Assembly: GCA_039621445.1 (NCBI GenBank)
Contig: CP154957.1
Location: forward strand, 4,582,504-4,646,503
Length of the DNA stretch: 64,000 nt
Reading direction: 5' to 3'
Origin: Euglena gracilis
Taxonomy: Eukaryota; Euglenida; Euglenophyceae; Euglenales
Part shown: positions 37,201-49,600 of the stretch, piece after piece
How the letters are laid out: each line of letters begins with the position of its first letter
Numbering within the stretch: position 1 is the first letter of the stretch
Position numbers and translations under genes: made by a program
The notes under the pieces: generated by a model
What the model was told of the DNA's origin: nothing
Seen by the model: the letters and a program-made list of their open reading frames with translations, nothing else
The model's database searches: none

Positions 37201-40200
37201 TTTTTTTGGTCGGTGTGTGCATTTTCGCACATCGACCATTTTTTTGATTTGAGAGCCGGCGTTTCAAGGGGTGAGAGCAAGAGGCAGCAGGTTTGGACAA
37301 TCTGCGGGCGATTTCTCGTTTTGGGCACCGGCTCTCCCGGGAATCACGTGTTTTTTTGCTGTTTTTTCGAGGTCAGAATGGCACGAAAACCCCCGGACTT
37401 ATCCCCCCAAAGTGAAAAAAAAAAGACAAAAGCACGAAAACCCCGGTACCGCCTCCCCCCTTTTTGTGCGATGCGGCTCTCGGGTGGGGTCGACCATCCC
37501 CCCCCACCAGGTGTTCCCAAAGAGCCCTTGGGCAGAGGGGGGGCAAAAGCATGTGCCGGCCTCAGCAGCACTCATTATATATTATATATTATATATTATA
37601 TGTTATATATTATGTTATATCACTCATTATATATTAAATTTTATTCATTATATAATATATATTATATATATTATATTATATCTATTATGTTATGAAAGCT
37701 ATGCCATCATCATTAACATTATTATGTAAAATAATAGTTCAATATTATAGGTATATTATTAATATAGTAACACTGAATTGCTAAATAATTGTCAATTATA
37801 TAGCCATTTATGAATATGGTATTATCAGTGTTGTTATTGTGGTGTCATCAGTGCGGGTGGTGGAGAACCTGACGGCGGACGAGGAGATTTGGTTTGCCCG
37901 GCAACCGGCGCGGGCCGAACCCCTGGTGCCCCAGAGCCGCCGGGTGATGCGGCAGCTGCTTCGGACCCTGCAGTGCTTCGAGACTGTGGCGAAGGCATGC
38001 CGTTTTGGGCTGATTTCGATCAAGTTGGATTGACCGGGTGGCTTTTGAGCCATTCTGGGGCAGCTTGGTCGCTTTGGGGCATCTTTGGTCCCATTATTGT
38101 TATTGTGATGACTGCTCCTGCCCCAGCCTGAATGCGGCATTGAACATTTAGTTGTGCACAACGTCAACTTGCAATGCGGTGCTGTGTATTTTGTTATATT
38201 TTTTTTTAACACTGAATTGCGTGTTATCGCATTGTCCACTGCCATTTTTAGGGGGAAAATGCGGTTTTTTTTTCAAATTAATGCGGGATAATGTGGGGTT
38301 ACGCGGAATTATGCGGGGTAAAAAATGCGGAGAAAAACGGCTGTTGTTGACATTCACAAAATTGGGCACGTGCAATTTTAGCCTGAAATACGAATCCTGG
38401 CAGTGGATTTATTGTGTGAAATGTTCACCGTGCAGGAAGCGTTGGTCAAGATTGAGCTGCTGGAGAAGGGTCTGAGCTCCGTTAAAGAACACGGTATCGA
38501 CCCTCCACGCCTGGAGGATTTCACTGGGCTGGTGGATGAGGTGTGTTGCCATCTGCTGCAGTGCATATGTGTGATGGAGCCCGAGAAGAACTCTGTAGGC
38601 ATCATTTTGCATTGAGCACCGATTGTCAGTTTCGAAATGTTCTACACTTAAGGCTGGCAGGAAGGGGGGAGGCATTTTCTATTACCAGCGGAGGAAGGTC
38701 GGGTTTTGAGGGCAGGCTGATATTGTAGGCCAATAAGGCCCAGGACTTACTTTTGGGTACATTGGTGGAAGCTTCCAGGGGGGTGGGACTCCAACGGGGA
38801 ACAGTCAGCCAGCAGACTTTTTCAGCCAATCCAAATTTTCCAGCCTTTGAACCGGGGGGGGGGGGTCATTAGGCCTGTGGCGCACCGCGTACCAAAACCG
38901 TGTACCATCCGCGCAAACCCGACTTTGTTTTTTTTTTTCAAACTGGAAGACCCCAACCAGGCATTTGCTTAAGGGATTGCAGTACCCCCCCCAGGGGGGG
39001 CTGGACTGCAGCTAGTCCAAATTTGGCTAGTGGGATTTCTAGCAGACCCCCCCCCCCGGGGGGGTCTGCTAGCAGGGCTAGCTAGCGGAAATTTTTTTCC
39101 CAGTGACCGGCGCGAAGCGCCGAAATTTTTTTTTGGGACCCCCAAAAATGGCCAAAAATGCCCGTCATTTTTGGGAATTTTTGGAACAAAATCAGCCAAA
39201 AACCTATTAAAAACCTCATTTTTCCTCCGGTGCACAGCGCCGGGGGAAAATTTTTTTTCCAGTCCGGGGGACCCCCGGACCTCCCCCCCCTGGGGGAGGG
39301 TTTAGCTAGTCCATTTTTTCCAGTGTCTAGCCGATTGGCTAGCCAGTACCCCCCCCCCGGGGTCCTTAAGCAAATGCCTGACCCCAACGCTGCATGCCTC
39401 TGGCCCAAGCTCCCCCACGACCAACCCCACAGGTGGACGCAGCGCAGCGGGACTTCTGCCTCGCCTTCGCGGAGCTGGACAGCCTGCGCAAGCTGCGGCG
39501 CCGGGACGCGGACCGCATCGCGGCGTCGGAGAAGCGCGTGGCGGAGGTCCGGCGCACGCTGCAGACGGTGCAGAGCCGCGAGGAGGTGGCGCTGCCTGCA
39601 TTGTGCCCCACCTCACCTGAAAAGTCGGCCAGTACAAGCCTTGGTGAGAACTTCCAGCGTAGGTGACAACCTCACAGGGGGGGGGGCAGGGTTCGATGAA
39701 AGGGCAGGCGGGGGGGGGGGTAAACACCCCTCCAATGAATTTACCTCAAAATAGGATTTTTCCTTGACTTGGTTAGCTACACCTCATTCCAACCCAGTCC
39801 CATGCAACTTGGTTTTTTTTTGATGTCCAGGATTGGCATGCTGACAGGATTTAGTTTCTTTGTTAAATTGGATATTTGAATTATAATATATTTATAATTT
39901 ATACATCTATATGTTTAACAGATATTTGGAATATGACATATTTACAATATATGTGTGTATATGTATTACAGTAAATGTATTTGGATATTTGGAGAGAGAT
40001 ATCATAAAATATATTATGTGTATCCTACATTATAAATATCTAAAATATGTTATTATATTGTGGCATATGTATATCTGGGTATTTGGTATGCTGACATTTC
40101 TTTGTGAAGAATGTGCGATTATTTCTCCGCCAGGTGGAGCGCATGAAGCTGGCAGTGGTGCTGCATGAGCACTGGCCGGAGATGCTGCTGAGCCACCCCG

Positions 40201-43200
40201 ACCTCAAGCTGCGGGACGTGCTGGACCGCTGCCGGGCGGAGGAGGTGGACGGCTTCCTGATGGCGGAGAGGTCTGTGCGGAAGGGAGTGGAAGGAGGCCA
40301 GCGCAGGGGGCCCGAGGCCCCGGGAACGGCAACTCCACCAAAATTGATGTAAGCATTGACGTCAATAAACTTCCTTTTTGTCGTTTGCCTCAGGGGGTTT
40401 GCTGCCACCCCTCCTTTCCTGCCCTCCGCATTACCCATTGGCATCACCCCACAGTGAGCAGTATGCTGCGCATTACATGTCATCGATCGACAAGTGCTAT
40501 GGCCCACTGTCCGGCATCTGTCATGTTGATTTTTTCTAATATTTTATAAATGACATGCTACAATCTAATGAATGCAATATCAAACATATGTAATATATAA
40601 TATCTAGGTATGAAAATGCATAACGCATAAAGCATAAAACATGACGTACCTCATATTTGGCACACATGTAACACACAGTCACATATTACATATGTTTCGT
40701 GTTAATTTTATTTTTGCAGAAATTTGACAAAGCAATCACATCCAGAATCTAACAAAATGTCCCTTGGGCGGATGCCAGCAAAGCCGCCTCCCCCCCAGGT
40801 CGCTGGAGGACTACGACGTGCAGAGCATCAACACCAACGGCCGGCATGTCGTGCTGCAGGCGAAATTCGAGGACCGGGAGTACGCCCTGAAGGAGTACGT
40901 CATCCAGGACCTCGCCGTGGTGAAGCACGAGGTCCTGGGCCACACCTCCGCCAGCTGCCCCCACCCCCTGCGGGGAGTGATAGACTGCACAGGCGAATTT
41001 TGTTCTTCTTATAAAATTGTAATAAAGTATTTATATATTATATCATGTATTGCCATATTATTTTTCTAATATTCCAATACAGTTTGTTATTTTAGTGACA
41101 TTTCTTTTTTTGTGGCTGGCATCTTTTTTTGAATGGGTGTTTGCTTTGCTTGCTGTTTGGGGCCATCCACAGAGCCTCCCAGCCAAATCTGTTGCAGCTC
41201 CATTTGGTGCCACTCTGTGGTGCATCTGGCTCACAACACGTAAACTCTCCTGCTCAGTCCATTGCTTAAGGGTTTTCAGTACCCCCCTGGGTGGGGGGGG
41301 TGGACTGCAGCACCAAATTTGGCCAGTGGGGAATTCTAACAGACCTGCGTGGGAGGGCGTCTGCTAACAGGACTGGCCAGTGGAAAAAAATTTTGGGCCC
41401 CAAAACCGGCCAGAATGCCTATTTTTGGCCATTTTTGCAATTTCTTTTGGAAAAAATCAAAAAATGCTTTAAAACCTCATTTCAAACTCGGCACACAGCG
41501 CCGAACGAATTTTTTTCCAGTCGGGGGGACCCCCCAGGGGGTTTAGCTGGTCCATTTTTTTTCCAGTGTCTCGCGAAATGGCTAGCTGGTGGACCCTCCA
41601 CGGGGTCCTTAAGCAATGGCCTGCTCCTGCTCCTTCCTCCCACCGATTGCAAGGCACCAATTGACGCACCTGACAAAACGTCCCATTTCTCGACCCGGCT
41701 TTCTTTGGTGAACTGAACGCCCCCTTCCAACCCCCCTGTCTTGCCCAACACACGCCCACTCTTGGGCCACAGGTTCGAGTTCTGGCGCGGCTCCAGCATC
41801 CGAACATCGTCCCGTGCCAGGCTCTGGTGGTCAACGAAGCTGAGGTGTGGCCACCACCCATTCTGCCAGGATGTCTTCATGCAAACTTCGAGTTATGTGA
41901 TTTGCATGTTTCCCACCCCCGGCCCGGCATTCCTGATCCTGTGTTTCTTTTGTCCGAGTCTACAGAGAAGTTAAAGTCGGAATTTTGCCTACATTCCCAT
42001 ATTTCGCATTTTTTTTGCATAACCAAAGGTCTGGAGAAATTGCAAATTTTTACACACAACTTGACGTACAACTTTCAAGAAAAGTTTCTGGGTTTTCCAC
42101 AAAAGAGCACATCATAATGATTTCCATATTGGACGGGTCAAGATGGTGCCATCTGCTGGGACTGAGACTGGGATTGGGACTCCGATGTTGCTTGTGCTAG
42201 GATAGCCCAAGGCAACACATAAAAGCTGCCAGGAATGGGACTGAAAAGAAATTGGTGGCTTTTGACCATTATTCCCCAAAAACAAACTTTACTCCCTGCC
42301 CAAAAGCAGCACAGGGTCCAAATATAAGTGGACCCTGCTTGGAGTGCGGGTTCGCTGTTGGCCAGGGGTATCCAGAAAACATATGAATGCACTGTGAACT
42401 CATGCCCCGGCAAAGCAAAGGCGCGGCAGGCTGGCCCTTTCACATGCGCGGGGTGCGCAGATTTTTGGACCGACGTTTCGGACCCTCACAGGTGTGCACT
42501 TATTCGGGTACCACCTGGTCATTGGTTCAGGGACTAATGGCTATTGGGGTGCGCATTTTTCTGGAATTTTCTTTCAGACCCTCAGGATATGACACTTATT
42601 CGTTGGGCACAAAGCACCCTTTGGGCACTGCACACTTAAATGGGGGGGCTCACCCTGCCCTGCCTTGCAGCATGCTGCCCTGTCGGGGGCAGAACACCAT
42701 AAGGTTTAACATATGCAATTATCTCTTCTTCTTATTCGACTTTTTTGCGAATTTTTGTTTTTTCCAAAAAATATTCATGTCAAACTACTTCCATATGCAA
42801 AATTATGTGTGCCTTCAACAACAATTACTTACAACAATTAAAACACGCCCTCTCCAGGGATATCTGAAATAAATTTACGGATTTTGATTTTTGCACTTTC
42901 ATTTTATATTTTGATGTATTTGATAAAAACTTCAAAAAAATGATTTTCTCCCAAATAAACTACCTAATAACATTGGCGTTAAGGGCCAGTCGCCTAGACT
43001 TGAGCAAAACAAAGGGTGCCTGTGGGCAAACCTGAGTGGCATACCACTTCCCGAGCTTGTTTGGCGCGGCCAACGCCACCAACCGCCGCGGTGTGTGCCA
43101 CAGATGAAGGCGTACCTGCAGCTCCCGTACTACAGCCACTCAATGATGGAGTGGGTGTCCAGCGGGATGGTGGCGGACGAGGACGTCCGCAACCTCACGG

Positions 43201-43575
43201 CCCAGGTGTCCCTGGGAGGCGATGCCCCCCCCCCCCGTGGGCACATTGTCCAGCCTGAGCGTCATATGCCTCTTGGCTGAATCTATTTCTGACTGTTTCC
43301 ATTTTTTTGTTTTTATTCCTTGAAGTAACGTACAGCACTAATATAAATCCCTTTTTTATATATATTATTATTATTATCCGTTTATTTATACTGATATTTT
43401 GAGGTTGTTTTTGTATAAAGGTTTTTTCAACAAAAATATTCAACAGCTGTCATATAAACATATTGATATTGTGTATGCCATAAATATATTGAAGATGCAA
43501 TGATATATGATAATTGTGTTTGGTACCTCTCTCATGATGTGTGTTTCTGGCACATCACGTTATAACACATGGCAC

Positions 43576-43614
<39 letters not shown>

Positions 43615-46600
43615 GACTGCAGGGTGCCCAATTATTTGCTATCATCCGAGATTTCTGATGAGCCCACACTGAAGGAGCCTGAAGGAGCCTAATATGCCAA
43701 AAGAGCTGTTCGTGCAGCGGTCATGTGTGCCCTGCCGCCAGGTCCTGGCCGCCCTGTCCTACCTCCACGCCCGCGGCGTGCTGCACGGCAACGTCCGGCT
43801 GGAGAACGTGCTGATGGACCGCCAGAGCTCGCGGGCCATGCTGGCCGACTTCGACATCAGCAAGCCCCCTGCGGAGCGTGCCATCACCGTGGCCACGTCC
43901 TCTACCACCCCGAACGGCTCGGTGGCGCCGGAGGCATGTCACTCACCTGTGGACAAATGTATAAAACCAGCGCATGTGCAACACACATTTTTTCACACAC
44001 AGAGATACACACACAGAAATGCATATTGGCTTACATGAAAACACACATGTCGCCATGCAAAATACCTTTGTTGCACTTTTTTTTGTCTGAAATCAACATG
44101 ATCTGAAATCAACAGATCGCGAAAAAGATTTGTCTCAATTATACGCAATGATTCGTCATTGAAAATAACTTATGTTTTTGAACCATCATGCACATTTCTT
44201 TACACCAGAAATGGGTGGAGGAATGCTGGTTCTGTCGTGAACCTGGGCAGAACGAGCGTCTGGTGCACCGGGTTCACGACAAAAACCAGTGTTCCTCCCC
44301 ATCTGCGGGTGCACCAGGGCGGTCTGAAAGCAAGGGTAATTTTTTTTCTCAAGGCCGCCCCCTAAGGACCAGACCATAACCCCCCCCCCCCCCAACTTAT
44401 AACCCCCCTCCCCTGGGCCGACCAACCAAACCTTCATTTATGACGATTTTTTGGCAGCAAAACCTCCCAAAGCTGATTTTTGCAATTTTTAGGTGACCAA
44501 CCATAATCAAAAATGCCATTTTTTTCCAAATTTTGTCCAAATTTGTCAATTTGGGGGGGTCATGGGATCATTTTGGGGGTTCAGATTTTACCAACAATTC
44601 CATGACTTAAAAAACCTGGTTTTGTGCAGTGATGAGTTCTTTACGTGTCTGATGGTGCCTCACTGCAGCATATGTTTGCGGCCTGTGGCACCCAGGGCGG
44701 CCCAGCCCCGCCCGGTGGCCCAGCCCCGCCCGGTGGCCCAGCCTGGCCCAGCCCGGGTCCAGGAGGCCCAAAAAGATGGTCCAGGGGTTTTCGATATTTT
44801 TGACCCGGAAGTTTTTTTTCGACTTTTTTGACCTGGAAATGAATCAAAATCCATGGGTTTCGGGGCAAGAACAGGAGGCTGGCGGGTTGAAAAACGCTCA
44901 TTTTTGACTCGAAAATTGTTTTTCCGGATCCGGGAGGCCAAAGAATATGGTTTTGGGCCAATTTTTCCCTCAGTTTTTCTCGACTTTTTTTGGCCCCAAA
45001 TGGCCCAAAAACGGCAGAGTCGGAAGCCAGCCTGCTGCTGTTTAAATTGGCCATATCTCAGGCTTGGTGGGGAGTTACAGGGAAATCAAAAATACTGTTA
45101 GATAGGGCGTTCCAAGGGCTTGAATTTAAAAGTCAAGCATGTTGGATAGGGCATTCCAAGGGCTTCATTTTTGTTCTCCGGAAAATTTCCTTTGATTTTG
45201 CTTCATTGTCGAGATATTTTGAAAAAAATCGGGTTTTTTGACCAAAAAAAAAACGACCAAAAAAACACCCAAAATGGCCGTTTTGGGCCACAAAACCGCG
45301 ACGGAACACGGGCCAGGCATGTCGGCGGCCAAAACGGCGAACGAGAGGGGTCTGGTCCATTGATCCATCCCTGGAAGGGGGAGGGTCCACATGGCCCACC
45401 CACCACCACCACCCACCACTTTTTCTATAACCCCCCCCCCCCCCGGGGGGAATTCATTCACACACAGCAAACTGGGCCAGAAGCGAAGCTAGCGCCGGCC
45501 ATAAACACAAACAGACAAGAAGCCTTAGTGCAACTCAGGGGGGTTCACTCACCCACCCACCCAGCCAGCCAAATTCCACCCAAATTTAGCCAAAAAAAAA
45601 CCGCTTGCAACGCCCGCTTGCTTTCGGCTGGGCCGGACTGACTTGCAGTGCACCACACCCCTGAGGGAGGTCCAGTGGCCCCAACCCACCCAGTCTCAAA
45701 ACCCCTGGGAGAGGGGTCACACGGGCGTTAAATGAATCTAAACCCCCACCACTTACACACCTACTGGGGTTAAAAGCATCAGGTTTGGTTGGTCAGCCGA
45801 AAGGGGGGGGTATAAATGGCGTCGCTGAGCTCTTATCTCTTTAGAGGAGCGAAGCTTATCCAAACTAGGTAGGATTCACCCCCCCCCCCAGTTTCGACTC
45901 TGCCATTTCGCCGGGTGAGATTTTCGGTCAAAAAATCGATTTTATATCTCGAGAAAACATACATTATTTCTGGAAGTGTTGGTTAGACGAAATGTACCCC
46001 TGGAGGCCCTCTATCACCCCCCTGGCCCAAGAGTCGGCCAATATCCTGGTCTGGGGTTCGAAAGGGATCAAATATTAAGCAGTAAAAAAAAAACGCAATT
46101 TTTGACGTTTTTTTTGCAATTTTATGACGTTTTTTTTCTTTAAGTGGATGGGCGATGCTGGTCAGGCTTTCTTTTTGACACAAAAAATCCCTCTCCGGTG
46201 GAGGGGGTCTGGTGCCAGACCCCCAAGGGGTCCTGCGCTGGAAGCCTGGGTATGGGGTTCGGGTGCGAAGTGCCAATTTTTTTTTGGAAATGCCCTTAAA
46301 CAGCCCGATTTTTGGGTATATCTCCCCCCGGGGGATCCCACGCCGCTGGGTGGATGGGGGGACCCCCTCCCCCCGGGTCTTGAAAAGAACCACCGCTTTG
46401 CCCCCCCCCCTGATGTTCATGTTTTTCGTCCAGAATTCTCGAAAATTTCCTCATTTTTTCTCGCGCGGGTGTTGAGTTGAGCGTTCCGGGATGGCAATTT
46501 TTTTTTCTTCGCCGGGGATGATACACCCCCCCCTCCGCCGCAGGTGGTGGCCGGTGGCTGCGGCACAGCGGCGGCGGACATGTGGGCATTCGGGTACCTC

Positions 46601-49600
46601 CTCGTCATCGCCCAGCTGCGGGGCCGCCGGCCGGAGCACGCCATCCCCCAGGCGTGTCTGCCGGGAGGCGAGTGATGCAATTTTTTTGATGTTTTTCGGT
46701 TCGTAGTTTTTTTGCGGTTTCTTTGGCATTTTCTTTTGTAGTAATTCTCGCAGAAAAAAAACTGTACATGTGAATTTTTGTGCATTTTCTTTTATCGTGC
46801 AGTGAAATTTATATTTTTCAAGGAAAGAATCGTTTTGGAGCTGCAGTTGCCCGAGTTTAGGTTTCGTTTTTGATGTCATTTTAGCCTTTTTTAGTCCAAA
46901 ATTGGGGTTACACCCAGTGAAGTGTGCGGCTTTGGAAATGTGAGGGCGGGTTCTTCACTTGCCCATAATATTGTAAGTATCTCCCTCCCCTGGAAACAGT
47001 GAATTGGCAGCCCTACATTATTCACCCCCCTGGGTGGCAAAGTAGTATGACCGACCCGGGGTCCAGATTGTTTGGGCCCTTTTTGGGGGTTCCCCAAATT
47101 TGCTGGGGACACAATATGTTCATGTGTGTATGTAAATAGCAGGCAGCCATACTACACCCCCCCTGCCCCAAATAAACTGGCCCAGGCCCAAAAACGTTGG
47201 ACCACCCCCGATTCCAAGGTACCTTCACAGGATTATCGTGATGCTGACTTCCTGCACACACAGTGTTTGATGTCAGTGTCCGATGAATGGTTATGGTTCT
47301 GATGGTATTAGAGTTGGGCACACTTACACAACGTACACCGTCAGTGTCCCACCTCCAGAGCAGGTATGAAAAGGATAAAATGGGGGAGTCCAAGGCTTTC
47401 ATTTAATACTCCGATGCAACACAAAGCGACATGCCCATATGACAAGCGTGTGGTAACCCCACCCTATGTGGTGCACTCCATGAAACCTTCCGCTTGGGCT
47501 GTCCCCCCCCCCAGGCCTCCCCAAACTGCCGTGACGGTTCATCCCACTGCTCTTCCCCGTTCGCATCCGCGCCGCCTTCTCTCACCTCGCATTTCCTCCG
47601 TTTCAGGAGCTCAGCGCAGTGATGCGCAGCCAGGCCTTCGCGACACAGCTAGAGCAGTCCATAAGGGATGGAATCTTTTCTCTCTCTCGTTAATTGGGCC
47701 CCAGGCCACCCAACGACCAAAAGACTGAGACTCGAACGGAATCAATTATTAAAAAGCAAAAACGGCTTTTTTTGATGGTGGTTTGACGGCTGGTTTGGCA
47801 GTGGGCCAAGGTTGCCAGAAATCATTTTTTTTCCCGGTGTCAGCATCAATTTTCGCCAAAATGTCGCCATTTTTCCTGTAGATTTCTCTGTGGATTGAAT
47901 GCGCTGGGACAGCAGAGTTTTTTTGGTGTCCCAGCAATAAAACACTCTTTGTTCCAGCAAGAAATATTCTTTTTTTTGCTTAAGGACCGCCCTGGACGCA
48001 GCTGGTGGACGTGCTGGACAACCTCTTCATGGAGGACCCCGCCCGGCGCCTGACCGCCGACGCAGCAATGCTGTACCGGTGGTTTGCGGCCGCCGGGTGC
48101 GTCCCCCTCTTGCCAACCCACCCCAGCAAGTGGCCAATGAGTCGGGGAGGCCCCATCCCCAGTCTTTAAGGGACAGGACCACCTCTTGAGGACTGCCCTT
48201 GGGCCTAAGGGACGGCCAACGGCCGGTCCAGGGCTCGAACAGGGTCAGAAATTGAAAAACGCATTTTTTGATGATTTTTTTTGCTGGATAGGCGATGGTC
48301 CAAGGATCCCAGATATCGATATCAGGCTGTATTTTAGTCGGGTGCCGACCCCACCGGGGGGGGGGGTGCCTGCCTGGGCAGGCACTCCAAGGCACTCCCA
48401 ATCCGACCCCCCCCAGGGGGGGGGGGTAGGGCACACGGCCAAAAGTGCCCTAGCACAACCCCGGCGCCTGGGAGCCAAAAATAGCCTATTTTCGAAGGAA
48501 TGTCCCTGGACACAGGCTGAAATCCGACCCCCCCCCCCGGGGAGGGGTAGTGCCTGCCTGGGCAGGCACTCCGGACCCCCCCCCCCCCCCCCCCCCCCGG
48601 GGTTGGTAAAAAACAGCCTGATCGATATCAATTTCTTCCTCTCTGTTGACCTGTTTTTACCGAAAAATGTCGAAGTTTTCGGCCATTCTTCTTGTTGATT
48701 TTTCGTTTAATGTGCCGGGACAGTACATTTTTATTATTTTTTCTTTTGTTGAGGACCGCGCCCTAGGGGTAACATTTTGTTGCAGCAATCCCCGATAGGA
48801 TGAAGAAGGAGGAACCTTGGACTCATAAATATACAAAAGGAAATATTTAAATCATTTAGGCTACTAAAAATGTGTGAAAATGGAGCCAGATTTTTCAGGG
48901 TTTTTTTTTGAAGCTTGTTGCATTTCAGGTTCTGAAATATTTACACAAGTTTATCGGCTGCAGAATGACCCTTCCAAATTTCATGCATTTGGCCAGAAAT
49001 AGAAATAACCAATACACCCACCCTGCTCGAGGGCTTTGGATGGCATCCAAAAGCATCAGAAGGCGAAGCGGTCACTGCATTTGTTTGGAACTCCTGGCTT
49101 GCTTTTCAATGGAGTGAAAACGTTTTGTCGGGCATCTGACTGTTTTTTAAAATGAGTGATTGAAAGCCCCCACTAACGATGGTGGGGCTTAAGGCCAGTA
49201 GTGCCAGCAGCAAGGCGGTAGGATCAGTGGTGAGGTGTATTTGTTGATACCCAATTTGTGGACAGTTGCTTTTGGGGTAATCTTTCCGAGGTATCCTGCG
49301 AATTGTGGACTTTTTCTCAACACATCTGGAGGTATTGGGTATTTCTTGATTGATCTACCAACAAAAACGACTGTTCAGGGAGCATCTTAGTGTCAGATCC
49401 CACCAGTGGGTGCCAGGCTGTTTTGGGGGGTGAGTGGTTTTTGGGTCCCTGCCAGGGGACAACTGGGGGGGATGGCCGGCCCGAACTGACCCTGGAAGTT
49501 GTCCCCCCCCCGGGCACCGTTTGGGGATTTTTTGGGGGATTTTTTTTGCCATCTTCTGAAATTTGGAATCCTTTTTTGGGAAGTCTGGTTGAACAGTTCA

